Shown: positions 16,384-25,352, counted from the first letter of the stretch. The stretch: DNA of 64,000 nucleotides from CBDCUF01 sp965222525 (GCA_965222525.1 OZ244955.1:868001-932000); one strand, 5' to 3'. Numbers and translations: made by a program. The notes: generated by a model from the letters alone, not told the origin.

Positions 16384-17169
16384 TCAGGTGCTCAGGAACC
16401 TCACCGAATCTTTTTCAAATACCGCAGTTGTAAGCCTGCCGGTGGCGTAGGCGCCGGTATCAATACCGATACGGCCATTCTCTACAAAAGGGCTATCGAA
16501 AATCGTGTGGCCGAAAACTACTGTCTTTTCAAATTTCCACCGCGACTCAACAAATTCCTCACGAATCATCATCATATCCTCGGGACGCTGTGATTTTATC
16601 GGCACCCCCGGACGCAGTCCTGCATGGACAAACATATAGCCTCCTTCAATATGTGAGATTTTCAGCCTTGCACAAAACTCGATATGCTCTTTAGGCACCC
16701 GCTGTGCAAACTCCCGCAATAGCGATTCATAATCCAGCCGTCCGTTATTCCAGTCCCTCGGTGTAACACCATAGCTTTGCAGGGTAGCACCGCCGCCCCA
16801 TCCCAGCCAGGTGCAACCAGGATCATAGCCGGACAGAAACTGCAACATCGCATATTCATGGTTGCCCTTGAGATATATCGCCTCAAACCCGTCCAGCGGG
16901 TGGTTTATCAATATATCAAGCACCTGCTTTGAATTCTCCCCGCGGTCAACATAATCACCGAGATATACCAGCACTTTACGGGAAGCTTCCCGACCTGCAG
17001 CATCATGGGCAATCATCCGGTGCATTTTCTCAAGCAGCCGTGCCCGCCCATGGATATCGCCCACCGCATATACGCATACACCCTCCGGCACCGACGCACC
17101 GACCTTTATTGCCTCACTATTCACATTATCGGCCATATTATCCGCAATCTTTTGTGTATTATTCTGCAT
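16384..17169 (-). CDS. calcineurin-like metallophosphatase (serine/threonine phosphatase type)
   Basis: 261 residues with the full metallophosphoesterase motif set: GDIHGR, GDYVDRG, GNHEY, VHAGLRPG and VFGHT. These ligate two metals and are arranged as in bacterial PPP-family phosphatases (PrpA/ApaH-like). Preceded by a short ~25-residue polar N-terminus. Substrate not predictable; alternatives are protein-phosphatase or symmetrical Ap4A hydrolase activity. It ends convergently 6 bp from phoB. Its 5' end is directly followed by hairpin repeat copy B. Confidence 0.88.
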   Translation of the reverse strand: MQNNTQKIADNMADNVNSEAIKVGASVPEGVCVYAVGDIHGRARLLEKMHRMIAHDAAGREASRKVLVYLGDYVDRGENSKQVLDILINHPLDGFEAIYLKGNHEYAMLQFLSGYDPGCTWLGWGGGATLQSYGVTPRDWNNGRLDYESLLREFAQRVPKEHIEFCARLKISHIEGGYMFVHAGLRPGVPIKSQRPEDMMMIREEFVESRWKFEKTVVFGHTIFDSPFVENGRIGIDTGAYATGRLTTAVFEKDSVRFLST

Positions 17170-17174
17170 ATTTA

Positions 17175-17276
17175 TAGTATTTTCTAATTTTACTTACGTA
17201 AAATTACACTCGCTTGCGCGGTGGAATCCCTGCTTCACAGGTATTCATAGTGATTTCTGAAAGTAGAAATCACTAT
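17175..17276 (+). repeat. modular hairpin repeat, copy B
   Basis: The left part is identical to copy A. It is followed by a linker CTCGCTTGCGCGGTGGAATC, the stem CCTG CTTCA CAGG, and the terminal palindrome AGTGATTTCT (17249-17258) / AGAAATCACT (17265-17274), a perfect 10-bp stem whose sequence differs from that of copy A. Confidence 0.8.
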
Positions 17277-17569
17277 AATAGTCTGTGACAAGAATACGGT
17301 GTTTTCCATCATCTCACTGAACTCTGAATTCAGGACTTTGAACTCTAACTATAGCAGCTTTACAGCCCTGGTCAAACCTGTCTTTTTATTCCTGCCCAAT
17401 AGCCCAAATTGTGGCGGGACATAACCAACAAAGAGTCCCATCAGACCGCGAAGAGAATAGTGACCCCTAATGAGTATGTAACATAATCTATTAACTACAA
17501 TCTAACACTTGATTTGCAATTAGGTGAAGGGTGTTTTTTTGGCGATTAAAAAAGTATAACTACTATAAA
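17277..17569. other. gap downstream of the pilin-like gene
   Basis: No supported gene. It contains a word-repeat stretch (CTGAACTCTGAATTCAGGAC, 17323-17342). There is also a 30-codon minus-strand frame (17349-17441, begins MGLFVGYVPPQFGLLGRNKK) that looks protein-like at its C-terminal end but has no ribosome site or recognised family. It may be the tail of a lost gene. Confidence 0.35.
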
Positions 17570-18343
17570 CTATTCAACTGCAAAGAAGACTCTACATCTT
17601 TCATCAGTTTTATCCACCTGATATGGGTAATCTGGTGCACTATTTAATGAACAGCCAAAAAAGCCTAAGTCAATTCCAGAAACACTTCCTGATGCCGGAA
17701 GCCCATCATCCATTTTTTTGTCGATAGCTTCTGCATCCTTTGCTGTCATTAGATTTCCATTAACCCTGAAATAACCACCAGCATCGGCTTTTGTCGCCAA
17801 AACTATTCCATTTCTACTATTTTGCGATGTCCAATTAGCGCCAGTATAATAACCGCCATTAAACTGTGAAGATGGAAAAACATTCTCTTCAAAACGACCA
17901 TCCACGAAACGAAAATAAAGTGGAGTACCAGAATTGGTAGCTGAACTAGTGTATATATTAACACTTACAGTCCCACTATAATTTCCGGAGATCATTTCTG
18001 CCAGAGAAAGATGTTGCCACATTCTTAATCGCTCTCTCATACCAGAAGGATTGTCAATCTTACCGTTACCGTTACCGTTACATCTATTTCCTGGAGTATC
18101 TACACATTCTGCAGGCCAATAGTCTTCCGCATTAGGATGGTCGCCAGGAAAATAACCATAATAGTCTTTGTAGGTATTTATTGCGGTTTGAAATCTTCTG
18201 ACTTCTGAGACGACAGACCTTAACTGCGCGCTATGTATAAGCGACTGCCCACCAACAATACCTGCCACTATCAAGCTAATTATAACTAGGACTATTGAAA
18301 GCTCGATTAATGTAAAGCCTTTTTCTGATAAAATTACCTTCAT
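17570..18343 (-). CDS. prepilin-like protein with type IV N-terminal methylation domain
   Basis: 257 residues from the ATG at 18343. The N-terminus has a short basic leader and the prepilin peptidase site KGFTLIELSIVLVIISLIVA, with Gly before Phe+1 and Glu5. The rest is a soluble head with RFQTAINTYKDYYGYFPGDH, common in alphaproteobacterial pseudopilins, and Cys pairs (ECVDTPGNRCNGN and a C-terminal CSLN...ERC). Likely a minor pilin or pseudopilin needing PilD processing; no pilus assembly genes are nearby. It starts 25 bp after the chemoreceptor stop on the same strand and may be cotranscribed. Confidence 0.8.
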   Translation of the reverse strand: MKVILSEKGFTLIELSIVLVIISLIVAGIVGGQSLIHSAQLRSVVSEVRRFQTAINTYKDYYGYFPGDHPNAEDYWPAECVDTPGNRCNGNGNGKIDNPSGMRERLRMWQHLSLAEMISGNYSGTVSVNIYTSSATNSGTPLYFRFVDGRFEENVFPSSQFNGGYYTGANWTSQNSRNGIVLATKADAGGYFRVNGNLMTAKDAEAIDKKMDDGLPASGSVSGIDLGFFGCSLNSAPDYPYQVDKTDERCRVFFAVE

Positions 18344-18367
18344 ACCGTATATCAACTATTCAAAGCA

Positions 18368-20155
18368 TCAGGCGGCCTTGATGTTATTGAGGAAGGATTC
18401 CACTTCCTGACGCAGGGCTTCAGATTTTGATGCCATATTGCTTGAGGCTGAACCAAGCTGTTCGGCTGCCTGATTGGTCTTGCTTGATGATTCGGATACG
18501 TTTGATACTGCTGAAGAAGCCTCATTGGTGCTTTGTGCGGCCTGCTGTATGGAACGGGCAATTTCCTGTGTAGCCGCTCCCTGCTCTTCCATTGCAGCGG
18601 AAATAGCTGTGGAAATCTCGTTCATCTCATTGATGGTATCACTGATATCTTTGATAACCTCGGCCGTATTGCGGGTTTCTTCCTGGGTCTTGCTGATATG
18701 CGAGCCGATTTCAGCAGTAGCATTGGCGGTCTGGGTGGCAAGGTTCTTGACCTCACTGGCCACAACCGCAAAGCCTTTACCAGCCTCACCTGCACGCGCC
18801 GCTTCAATTGTGGCATTCAGCGCAAGCAGATTGATCTGCTCGGCGATATCATTGATAAGAGCACTGACTTCTCCGATTTTATCAGCACTATCGAGCAGAC
18901 CACCGATAACGGTATTAGCTCCTTCAGCTTTCTCAACTGCCTGACGGGCAATTTCTGTAGAACGGTTAACCTGCTGGTTTATCTCACCAATAGAAGCCGT
19001 AAGCTCTTCTGCAGCGGATGCAACCGTATTAACGTTGTTGGAGGCATTATCAGTAGCGGAAGCAAGGCTGGTGGCCTGACTTGCTCCATTTTCAGCCAGT
19101 GAGTTCAGGCTACTGGAAGTATCCTGCAACTCACCGGTAGCCTTGGACAAATCGGCAATAAAAGTGGAAATATTGGCATCAAATTCCTGTGTAAACTGAT
19201 CCATCTGTGCCGAACGTCTTTCCTGCTCTTTATGCTCGGTTTCCTGCTGTTCACGCAGCATTCTGGTAGCCTCTGCCCGCTCCCGCCATGCCTTCAGACC
19301 GCGCACCATCTCACCAATCTCGTTGCTGGTTTCAGGCGGTAATGTGGCGTTGAACCTGCCCTGCGACTGTTCTTCCATTATATATGCTACACGGGATATC
19401 GGCACTATAAGCGAGCGTATAACCAGGAATGTAAACAAAATTGCTGCAATAGCCACTACCACCAGGGCAATTCTGGTACTTGTCAGGGAAGAATCGGCAT
19501 TGGCAATGAAATGTTCCGCGTTGTCGATAGCATGCTCGGCATTTACAACAGCCTGTGTTACCCTGTCACCGGATTCAACAGTGGCTGCATTAATTTCTTC
19601 CTGCAATTTCCGGGCAATACTGACCAGGGCCCTGTCCACAACATAAATTTCCATTTTGGCTTTTGCCAGCAATGCATTTCCCTTAACCCTGTTTTCATCC
19701 ACATACGCATCTACTGCCTCTATCCCCAAATCATATATACTCCCCACACTACCTTTAAGCGGTTTAACCTGTTCAGGAGAGCCCTTTGCCAGTTCGTCAA
19801 GCAAGGCATAAAGATTGTTTTTTGCAGCTTCGGCGGCACTTTCGGACTCACCCAGCCAGCTTGCCGATAAATCCGCCATCCAGTATTTCATCTCACCAAA
19901 CTCACGTAGCGCATTATTTGCAACTATCAGATCCCGTGTAATACGCTCTATATTCTTCAGCCCTTCCCCGACATGCCTAACCTCTCCCTCCATCTTTACA
20001 ATGTCCGCTTCCATGGTAGCCGCACCATCACGCATGCCGGATACCACCCCGCCGCTATAGAGATTGGTTGCAATAAGCGCAGTCAGAAGCAGTCCGGCCA
20101 GTGCGAACAGCTTGGCCTTTATACTCATATTGGAAATTATATTTTTTGCAGACAT
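18368..20155 (-). CDS. methyl-accepting chemotaxis protein
   Basis: 595 residues from the ATG with AGGAGGGG upstream (20155). Two membrane segments (about residues 14-34 and 190-215) flank a ~155-residue helical periplasmic sensor region. Then a HAMP domain (RSLIVPISRVAYIMEEQSQG), a linker RGLKAWRERAEATRMLREQQ typical of alphaproteobacterial receptors, and the signalling hairpin tip INLLALNATIEAARAGEAGK. Methylation-type Glu/Gln heptads flank the tip. The ligand is unknown. No che genes are adjacent. It implies chemotaxis in this organism, consistent with csrA and the FlhB-like protein. Confidence 0.95.
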   Translation of the reverse strand: MSAKNIISNMSIKAKLFALAGLLLTALIATNLYSGGVVSGMRDGAATMEADIVKMEGEVRHVGEGLKNIERITRDLIVANNALREFGEMKYWMADLSASWLGESESAAEAAKNNLYALLDELAKGSPEQVKPLKGSVGSIYDLGIEAVDAYVDENRVKGNALLAKAKMEIYVVDRALVSIARKLQEEINAATVESGDRVTQAVVNAEHAIDNAEHFIANADSSLTSTRIALVVVAIAAILFTFLVIRSLIVPISRVAYIMEEQSQGRFNATLPPETSNEIGEMVRGLKAWRERAEATRMLREQQETEHKEQERRSAQMDQFTQEFDANISTFIADLSKATGELQDTSSSLNSLAENGASQATSLASATDNASNNVNTVASAAEELTASIGEINQQVNRSTEIARQAVEKAEGANTVIGGLLDSADKIGEVSALINDIAEQINLLALNATIEAARAGEAGKGFAVVASEVKNLATQTANATAEIGSHISKTQEETRNTAEVIKDISDTINEMNEISTAISAAMEEQGAATQEIARSIQQAAQSTNEASSAVSNVSESSSKTNQAAEQLGSASSNMASKSEALRQEVESFLNNIKAA

Positions 20156-20282
20156 CACACCCCTCCTTCTTTGTACAAGAAAATAAAGTTTCAAAAAACA
20201 GGAATACGGAAATTTGTCCAGAGGGTTTTTATTGCAGCTGCAATTAAGTTATGTAATGTTGTTGATTTGCAATAGTTTTCTT

Positions 20283-21743
20283 TCAAATAACAGGAAGCAA
20301 AACGGTAAAGCAACTGCCTTTGCCGAGGGTGCTTTCAATTTTAAGTGCGCCATGGTGACGGTCGATAATATGCTTGACTATCGAGAGCCCAAGACCAGTA
20401 CCACCCACTTTACGTGCCCGTGCAGTATCAACACGGTAAAACCTTTCGGTCAGGCGCGGCAGATGTTCCGGCGGAATACCATCACTCTCATCGCTTATTT
20501 CTATTGAGATAAGCTTGTCAAACTCACTGATCCTGCGGTCTCCGCTTTTACCGCCTGCCTGTGCAAATTCCACATGGTCATTATCAATAACCCGCACATC
20601 AACATGAATCCTGCTGCCATTGCGGCCATATTTAATCGCATTGGAAACCAGATTTTCAAACACACGGGCAATCTCGCTCCTGTCCCCGATAATCTGCGGC
20701 AGGTAATCATCTATATCCACCACAATATCGATATTATTCTCCCTTGCGCTGACCTCCATCTGTTCAGCAACCTTTTTCACCACAGGTGAGATATTAATAA
20801 CCTCGGTCGGGCGCAGATGGGCATTCTTCTCAATCTGCGATAACGTAAGCAGATCCTTGACCAGCTTGGCCATACGCTCGGCCTGCTTTTCCATAACCCT
20901 GAGAAACTCATTACTGGCCTCGGGGTCATCCTTTGCAGTGGTCTGCAGGGTTTCGATAAGCCCCATAACGCTGGTAAGCGGGGTACGGATTTCATGGCTG
21001 GCATTGGCAACAAAATCGGCTAACAATTGTTCGGTATTCTTCTGCTCGGTGATATCATGCATGAAGATAATCACCGCTATACCCTGTGTTGAATGGGTGG
21101 GAAACAGCCCGACCCGCAATATGTAATGACGGTTTACCGGCTCCGGCAGGTAAAACTCGACACTACGCTCCTTCTTGCTGGAAAGTACACTCTCGACAAT
21201 ATACTCAACCTCGGGGTCGCTGATGATATCCTGCACCGTCCGGTCGAAATATTTTCCTCCGAAAGCAGTTCTGGCCGTACTATTGCACTTCACCAGCTTT
21301 AACTCGCTATCCAGCATAATCAGTATATCGGGCAGGCTGTCGATCAATATACGGTTTTCCGCCGCATTGGCCTCCAGTAATTCCTTCTTTTGTTCCCAGG
21401 AATCATGCAGTCTGGTAATCGAATTGGCCAGCTCCTGTACGTTATTGAGGAAGGTCAAGTCGGGCGGTTTGACCCTTTTATCCAGCGCCAGCTTGTTTAC
21501 ATAATCGGCAAGGGCGGAGAGATTAGCCAGATACGGGCGGATAAATAATACCGCCAGCAGGAATACCATCGACAGGCCATATGCTGCGGAAAGAATAGCC
21601 ATCTCCCCACGGATAACCAGCACAGTAAAGACAATCAGTGGTGCGACCACTATAATCGCCGTACCTTTTACCAGTGAAGGTACAGGCACCTGCCGCGAAT
21701 GCTCGCGCGACAATTCATCCATCTTTCTCAGGTCTATAGCCAT
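20283..21743 (-). CDS. phoR: phosphate regulon sensor histidine kinase PhoR
   Basis: 486 residues: two N-terminal membrane helices (about 25-65), a PAS domain (about 130-240), HisKA with FVANASHEIRTPLTSVMGLI, and an HATPase domain with the N box ENLVSNAIKYG and G2 box GGTGLGLSIVKHII. The architecture and the PPEHLPRLTERFYRVD motif are those of PhoR. The G1 box reads SDESDGI rather than the usual DxGxG, so one ATP-lid glycine is replaced. The cognate regulator phoB is at 15637-16377; the pair is split by about 4 kb of other genes. No pst genes in view. Confidence 0.88.
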   Translation of the reverse strand: MAIDLRKMDELSREHSRQVPVPSLVKGTAIIVVAPLIVFTVLVIRGEMAILSAAYGLSMVFLLAVLFIRPYLANLSALADYVNKLALDKRVKPPDLTFLNNVQELANSITRLHDSWEQKKELLEANAAENRILIDSLPDILIMLDSELKLVKCNSTARTAFGGKYFDRTVQDIISDPEVEYIVESVLSSKKERSVEFYLPEPVNRHYILRVGLFPTHSTQGIAVIIFMHDITEQKNTEQLLADFVANASHEIRTPLTSVMGLIETLQTTAKDDPEASNEFLRVMEKQAERMAKLVKDLLTLSQIEKNAHLRPTEVINISPVVKKVAEQMEVSARENNIDIVVDIDDYLPQIIGDRSEIARVFENLVSNAIKYGRNGSRIHVDVRVIDNDHVEFAQAGGKSGDRRISEFDKLISIEISDESDGIPPEHLPRLTERFYRVDTARARKVGGTGLGLSIVKHIIDRHHGALKIESTLGKGSCFTVLLPVI

Positions 21744-21777
21744 TGCGGGGGGAGTTTATAGCATACTGTACAGCTTG

Positions 21778-22416
21778 TCATGCGGAAGTTGTTTTACCGT
21801 CAAATCTGCATAAATCACTGATGATGCAGTTGGAGCAATCAGGCTTGCGTGCCTTGCAGATATAGCGGCCATGCAGGATGAGCCAGTGGTGGGCATGGAG
21901 CTTCCATTTGTCGGGAATCACCTCTTCCAGTGCAAATTCGGTTTTATCGGCATTTTTAGTATCCACCATACCGAGCCGGTTACTTACCCGATGCACATGA
22001 GTGTCGACGGCAATAGTCGGCATACCGAAAGCACAGTTGAGCAATACATTTGCGGTCTTGCGCCCTACGCCAGGTAGTTTTACCAGTTCCTCTACTGTCT
22101 GCGGAATCTGTGAATTATGCTCCTCCACCAATATCCGGCTCATTTTGATAATATTCTCTGCCTTGGAATTATAAAGCCCGATGGTCTTTACATATTCCTT
22201 CAATTTCTCAAGTCCCAGCTCGAGCATTTTCTCCGGAGTATCCGCTACCCCGAACAGGGCGGGAGTAGCCTTGTTCACCCCGACATCGGTAGCCTGTGCC
22301 GAAAGGATAATCGCCACCAGCAGGGTATAATTGTTGGTATATTGCAATTCGGTTTCCGGCTCTGGATTACTCTCCGCCAACCGCCGGAATATCTTACTGA
22401 CAATAGCACTCTCCAT
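21778..22416 (-). CDS. nth: endonuclease III
   Basis: 212 residues, standard length. Helix-hairpin-helix LVKLPGVGRKTANVLLNCAF, catalytic Lys in the preceding segment region and Asp in VDTHVHRVSNRLG, and the 4Fe-4S ligands C-x6-C-x2-C-x5-C in CKARKPDCSNCIISDLC near the C-terminus. It removes oxidised pyrimidines and cleaves abasic sites. It is divergently spaced from nothing unusual: phoR follows 35 bp downstream on the same strand. Confidence 0.97.
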   Translation of the reverse strand: MESAIVSKIFRRLAESNPEPETELQYTNNYTLLVAIILSAQATDVGVNKATPALFGVADTPEKMLELGLEKLKEYVKTIGLYNSKAENIIKMSRILVEEHNSQIPQTVEELVKLPGVGRKTANVLLNCAFGMPTIAVDTHVHRVSNRLGMVDTKNADKTEFALEEVIPDKWKLHAHHWLILHGRYICKARKPDCSNCIISDLCRFDGKTTSA

Positions 22417-22422
22417 ATCTTA

Positions 22423-22444
22423 CTGAACTCCGGATTCCGAACCC
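22423..22444. repeat. word repeat, inverted twin of 24103-24124
   Basis: 22 bases beginning CTGAACTCCGGATTCCGAAC are the exact reverse complement of 24103-24124. The two copies flank dnaJ and the tandem-J gene. Confidence 0.8.
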
Positions 22445-22456
22445 TATCAACACGGC

Positions 22457-23596
22457 CTAACCACTCTTTTTCAAAAACCCCTTCACCTTTTTCATAAAGC
22501 CTTCCAGCCTGGGATTGTTGTTCCTGCCGGAGGATTTATCCAGCTCCTCTATGAGTTGCTTCTGCTTCTTCGACAGCTTTACAGGTGTTTCAACCGCTAC
22601 ATGCACATACATATCACCACGCCGGTTTGGCGAACGCATATGCGTCATCCCCTTGCTCTTCATACGGAACTGATGGCCGGACTGGGTACCTTCCGGTATG
22701 GTAAGCCGTGCCCTGGAACCGTCTATAGTCGGCACCTCTACTGCTCCGCCAAGCATGGCGGTGGTGATGGTTATCGGCACCTTACAGTGAATATCTGCTC
22801 CTTCGCGGATGAACAAATCATGCGGCTTTAGCGAGATGAATATATATAAATCACCCGACTGCCCGCCGCGTTCTCCAGCTTCTCCCTCGCCTGCCAGCCT
22901 TATGCGGGTTCCTTCCTCCACTCCGGCAGGGATTTTTGCCGAGAGTTTCTTGGTATTATGCACCCTGCCAGAACCGGAGCATTTCTTGCACGGATTTTTA
23001 ACAGTTTTGCCGGTACCATGGCATCTACGGCAGGGATGCTCTACCGTAAAAAACCCTTGTACCATGCGCACGGCACCTTCTCCATCGCAATCTACGCATG
23101 TGGTGGTGGATTTGTCAGCACTGCCGGTACCATTACAATTCTGGCAGGAAATATGGGTGGGAACTGATAGCTGAGCCCTGGTACCGTTGAATGCTTCCTC
23201 AAGGCTGATTTCCAGGTTATAGCGCAGGTCGGCTCCCCTGTCATCCTGCCGCCCGCGCCCCCCTCGCATCCCTCCACCGAATCCGGCAAATAAATCCTCA
23301 AAAATATCAGCAAAGGAACTGGAGCCGCTGAAATTAAAACCGGCCGAGCGGGCATTGGCACTGGCCGCACCTGTACCGTCAAACGCAGCTTCACCGTAAC
23401 GGTCATAGGCTGCCCGCTTCTGCTCATCCTTCAGGATATCATATGCCGCACCGATTTCCTTGAATTTATGCTCGGCTTCCTTGTCACCTATATTTTTGTC
23501 AGGGTGATATTGCTTTGCCAGTTTGCGATATGCGGATTTTATCTCCTTCGCATCCGCGTCCCTTGATACCCCTAATGTTTCGTATAGATCTTGCAT
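22457..23596 (-). CDS. dnaJ: chaperone protein DnaJ
   Basis: 379 residues in the canonical order: J domain with HPD (KQYHPDKNIGD), Gly/Phe-rich linker (GFNFSGSSSFADIFEDLFAG), four CxxCxGxG zinc repeats (CQNCNGTG, CVDCDGEG, CRRCHGTG, CKKCSGSG) and the two substrate-binding beta domains. It stimulates the DnaK ATPase. dnaK itself is not in the window. It lies downstream of the short tandem-J gene, with a 78-bp gap containing an ATAGATGATAGATAATGG word repeat. Confidence 0.97.
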   Translation of the reverse strand: MQDLYETLGVSRDADAKEIKSAYRKLAKQYHPDKNIGDKEAEHKFKEIGAAYDILKDEQKRAAYDRYGEAAFDGTGAASANARSAGFNFSGSSSFADIFEDLFAGFGGGMRGGRGRQDDRGADLRYNLEISLEEAFNGTRAQLSVPTHISCQNCNGTGSADKSTTTCVDCDGEGAVRMVQGFFTVEHPCRRCHGTGKTVKNPCKKCSGSGRVHNTKKLSAKIPAGVEEGTRIRLAGEGEAGERGGQSGDLYIFISLKPHDLFIREGADIHCKVPITITTAMLGGAVEVPTIDGSRARLTIPEGTQSGHQFRMKSKGMTHMRSPNRRGDMYVHVAVETPVKLSKKQKQLIEELDKSSGRNNNPRLEGFMKKVKGFLKKSG

Positions 23597-23674
23597 ATAT
23601 AGATGATAGATAATGGATTATGGATGATAGAAAAGTGCCATACCACCCTATACATATAATATAACTTCTCCCGA

Positions 23675-24055
23675 TTACCAGCCATCATCAGGATTATTTT
23701 CCCCTTCGTGTTTTATAGCATTATAGGCCTTGGTTAGCAGGCGGAGTTTTTCAATTGCCTCGGCATCCCCGCGCCTGGAGGCATCCTGGCATTTCATTGA
23801 AAGCTGGTGATAGGCATATTCTATCTCGGTTTTGCTGGCACCATGGCCAACCCCCAGTACCTTGTAATATTCGTTATACTGACTCTGTAATGTGGCATAT
23901 GCCTCATTAACCTCACGAAATTTACGTGAGGCGTGGTCGTCACCTACATTATGGTCGGGGTGATACATCTTCGCCATAGCGTGGTAGGCACGCTTGACTT
24001 CATGTATATTGGCATCCTCCCTGATACCCAGTGCTTTATAATGGTCTTGTTCCAT
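23675..24055 (-). CDS. small tandem J-domain protein with degenerate second J domain
   Basis: 126 residues consisting of two J-like domains and nothing else. The first (residues ~5-58: YKALGIREDANIHEVKRAYH) keeps HPD in KMYHPDHNVGD. The second (residues ~63-117: YYKVLGVGHGASKTEIEYAY) keeps helices I, II and the NAIK end but has CQDASRRGD in place of the Y-HPD loop. Only the first could stimulate DnaK. It is encoded immediately upstream of the full dnaJ. It could be a co-chaperone or a decoy, but no family of this exact architecture comes to mind. Confidence 0.8.
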   Translation of the reverse strand: MEQDHYKALGIREDANIHEVKRAYHAMAKMYHPDHNVGDDHASRKFREVNEAYATLQSQYNEYYKVLGVGHGASKTEIEYAYHQLSMKCQDASRRGDAEAIEKLRLLTKAYNAIKHEGENNPDDGW

Positions 24056-24057
24056 AG

Positions 24058-24235
24058 TTTGTTGTTAGTTTGTGGGTTGTGAGTAGTGGGTAGTGGTGGT
24101 CAGGGTTCGGAATCCGGAGTTCAGCAAATTGATAACTTGTAGATATTTATCTCCCTGGCCACTAAATCCTCACTATTCTACCCACACAATCCACTACCCA
24201 CTACCACTACCCACTACCACTATTCACAACCTTAA
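24058..24235. repeat. word repeats between the tandem-J and mscS genes
   Basis: Left part: GTGGGTTGTGAGTAGTGGGT (24072-24091) followed by AGTGGTGG. Right part: CCACTACCCACTACCACTAC (24192-24211) repeated again. The two are roughly complementary, so the gap can fold on itself. The 22-base word at 24103-24124 is the inverted twin of 22423-22444. No gene in the gap. Confidence 0.7.
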
Positions 24236-25121
24236 CCTCAACCGGACTCAGCGTATCAAGATGTACATCACGCTGCGGGAAGGCGATAGTTATATTATTC
24301 TCTTCAAAAATCTCGGTAATGGTATGGCGTATGTCGCTTGTCACTTCACGCTCATTACCGGGACGGGTCATCTTTATCCAGAAAAACACTTCAAAATCCA
24401 GTGTATTATCACCGAAATTGATAAAATACACCTCTACCCCGCGCTCGGATATAACCCGTTCATGCGCATCAACCGCCTGTTTTATCAACTCCGCCACCTT
24501 GCGTGTCGGTGAGCCGTAGGCCACTCCAACCCTGAGCGTACGCCTGGCATACTGGTCGGTCAGCGTCCAGTTTATCACATTGCTTTCCACCAGGTAGCTG
24601 TTCGGAACCAGTATATCAACATTGCGGAAGGTACGGATATGGGTGGAAATAGCACCTATACGAATAATCTTCCCCCGTGTCTCGCTATCAATCTCAATCA
24701 TATCGTCAACCCGCACCGGCTGCTCTATCATCAGTATCAATCCGGAGATAAAGTCCTTGATGAGATTCTGGCTACCGAAACCGACACCAATCGCCAGCGC
24801 CCCGCCAAGTACCGCAAATGCCTGTATAGGTATCTGTGCAATTCCCAGCGATATGAATATAAACACCGCTATCATTATATAGAAAATCAGTGTTTGCAGC
24901 GTCACCCTGGCATTGGAACTGATTTTGGCTTTTTTGAATGCACGGTTGATAAGCAGTTTGCTACCCTTGCGGGATAGCCTGATACCCACTACCAAAACCA
25001 CGAGTGCGATAACTATATTGGCAATGGTAATTTCATTACCGTCAATGGATGCAACCCTGAACCGCCAGGCTTTCTCCGCCCAGCTACCAATTAGCTCAAA
25101 TATCTGTATAAATTGTTCCAT
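24207..25121 (-). CDS. small-conductance mechanosensitive channel (MscS family)
   Basis: 304 residues: an N-terminal extension, three membrane helices (around residues 30-120) with the pore helix region FAVLGGALAIGVGFGSQNLI followed by KDFISGLILMIEQPVRVDDM, and the cytoplasmic beta/vestibule domain (MIEIDSETRGKIIRIGAIST). Homologous to MscS and to alphaproteobacterial YbdG/YnaI-sized members. It releases solutes on hypo-osmotic shock. Its last codons overlap the right end of the word-repeat region, so the C-terminal tail (VEVKVVNSGSG) is encoded partly by repeat sequence. Confidence 0.92.
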   Translation of the reverse strand: MEQFIQIFELIGSWAEKAWRFRVASIDGNEITIANIVIALVVLVVGIRLSRKGSKLLINRAFKKAKISSNARVTLQTLIFYIMIAVFIFISLGIAQIPIQAFAVLGGALAIGVGFGSQNLIKDFISGLILMIEQPVRVDDMIEIDSETRGKIIRIGAISTHIRTFRNVDILVPNSYLVESNVINWTLTDQYARRTLRVGVAYGSPTRKVAELIKQAVDAHERVISERGVEVYFINFGDNTLDFEVFFWIKMTRPGNEREVTSDIRHTITEIFEENNITIAFPQRDVHLDTLSPVEVKVVNSGSG

Positions 25122-25128
25122 AATTTAT

Positions 25129-25192
25129 GAGTGTTGAGTGCTTAGTGCTGTGTGTTGAGTTTTTTGCTGAAAACGCTCAGCATATTCTTCTA
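25129..25192. repeat. word repeat related to 15558 and 48066
   Basis: GAGTGTTGAGTGCTTAGTGC continues as TGTGTGTTGAGTTTTTTGCTG and a short complementary end CTCAGCATA. It shares the arms and the GTTGAGT(C/T) centre with the palindromes at 15558-15634 and 48066-48138 but has only a short right arm. Confidence 0.6.
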
Positions 25193-25208
25193 CCACCTGA
25201 TTTCAGTT

Positions 25209-25352
25209 GGGAACCTCTATAAACCCGCTTATACAAAACAATACGAGGAGCGAGAAGCGCAGAGCCGTAAGCGTACTTTAGCGTACGTGCGGACTTGAGC
25301 ATCGCAAGCGACGAAGTAGTGTGAAGCATAAGTAGGGTTTATAGAGGTTCCC
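25209..25352. mobile_element. 144-bp MITE-like element with 18-bp perfect terminal inverted repeats
   Basis: GGGAACCTCTATAAACCC (25209-25226) and GGGTTTATAGAGGTTCCC (25335-25352) are exact complements. The interior (GCGTACTTTAGCGTACG and similar) has no reading frame of note. Non-coding, short and bounded by long inverted repeats, it fits a miniature inverted-repeat element mobilised in trans, or a stable palindromic repeat. No obvious target-site duplication. Confidence 0.75.

Noticed and set aside
25209..25352. Intrinsic terminator between divergent or convergent genes
   Set aside because: Arms are 108 bp apart with no T-run; size and ends fit a MITE-like element better.
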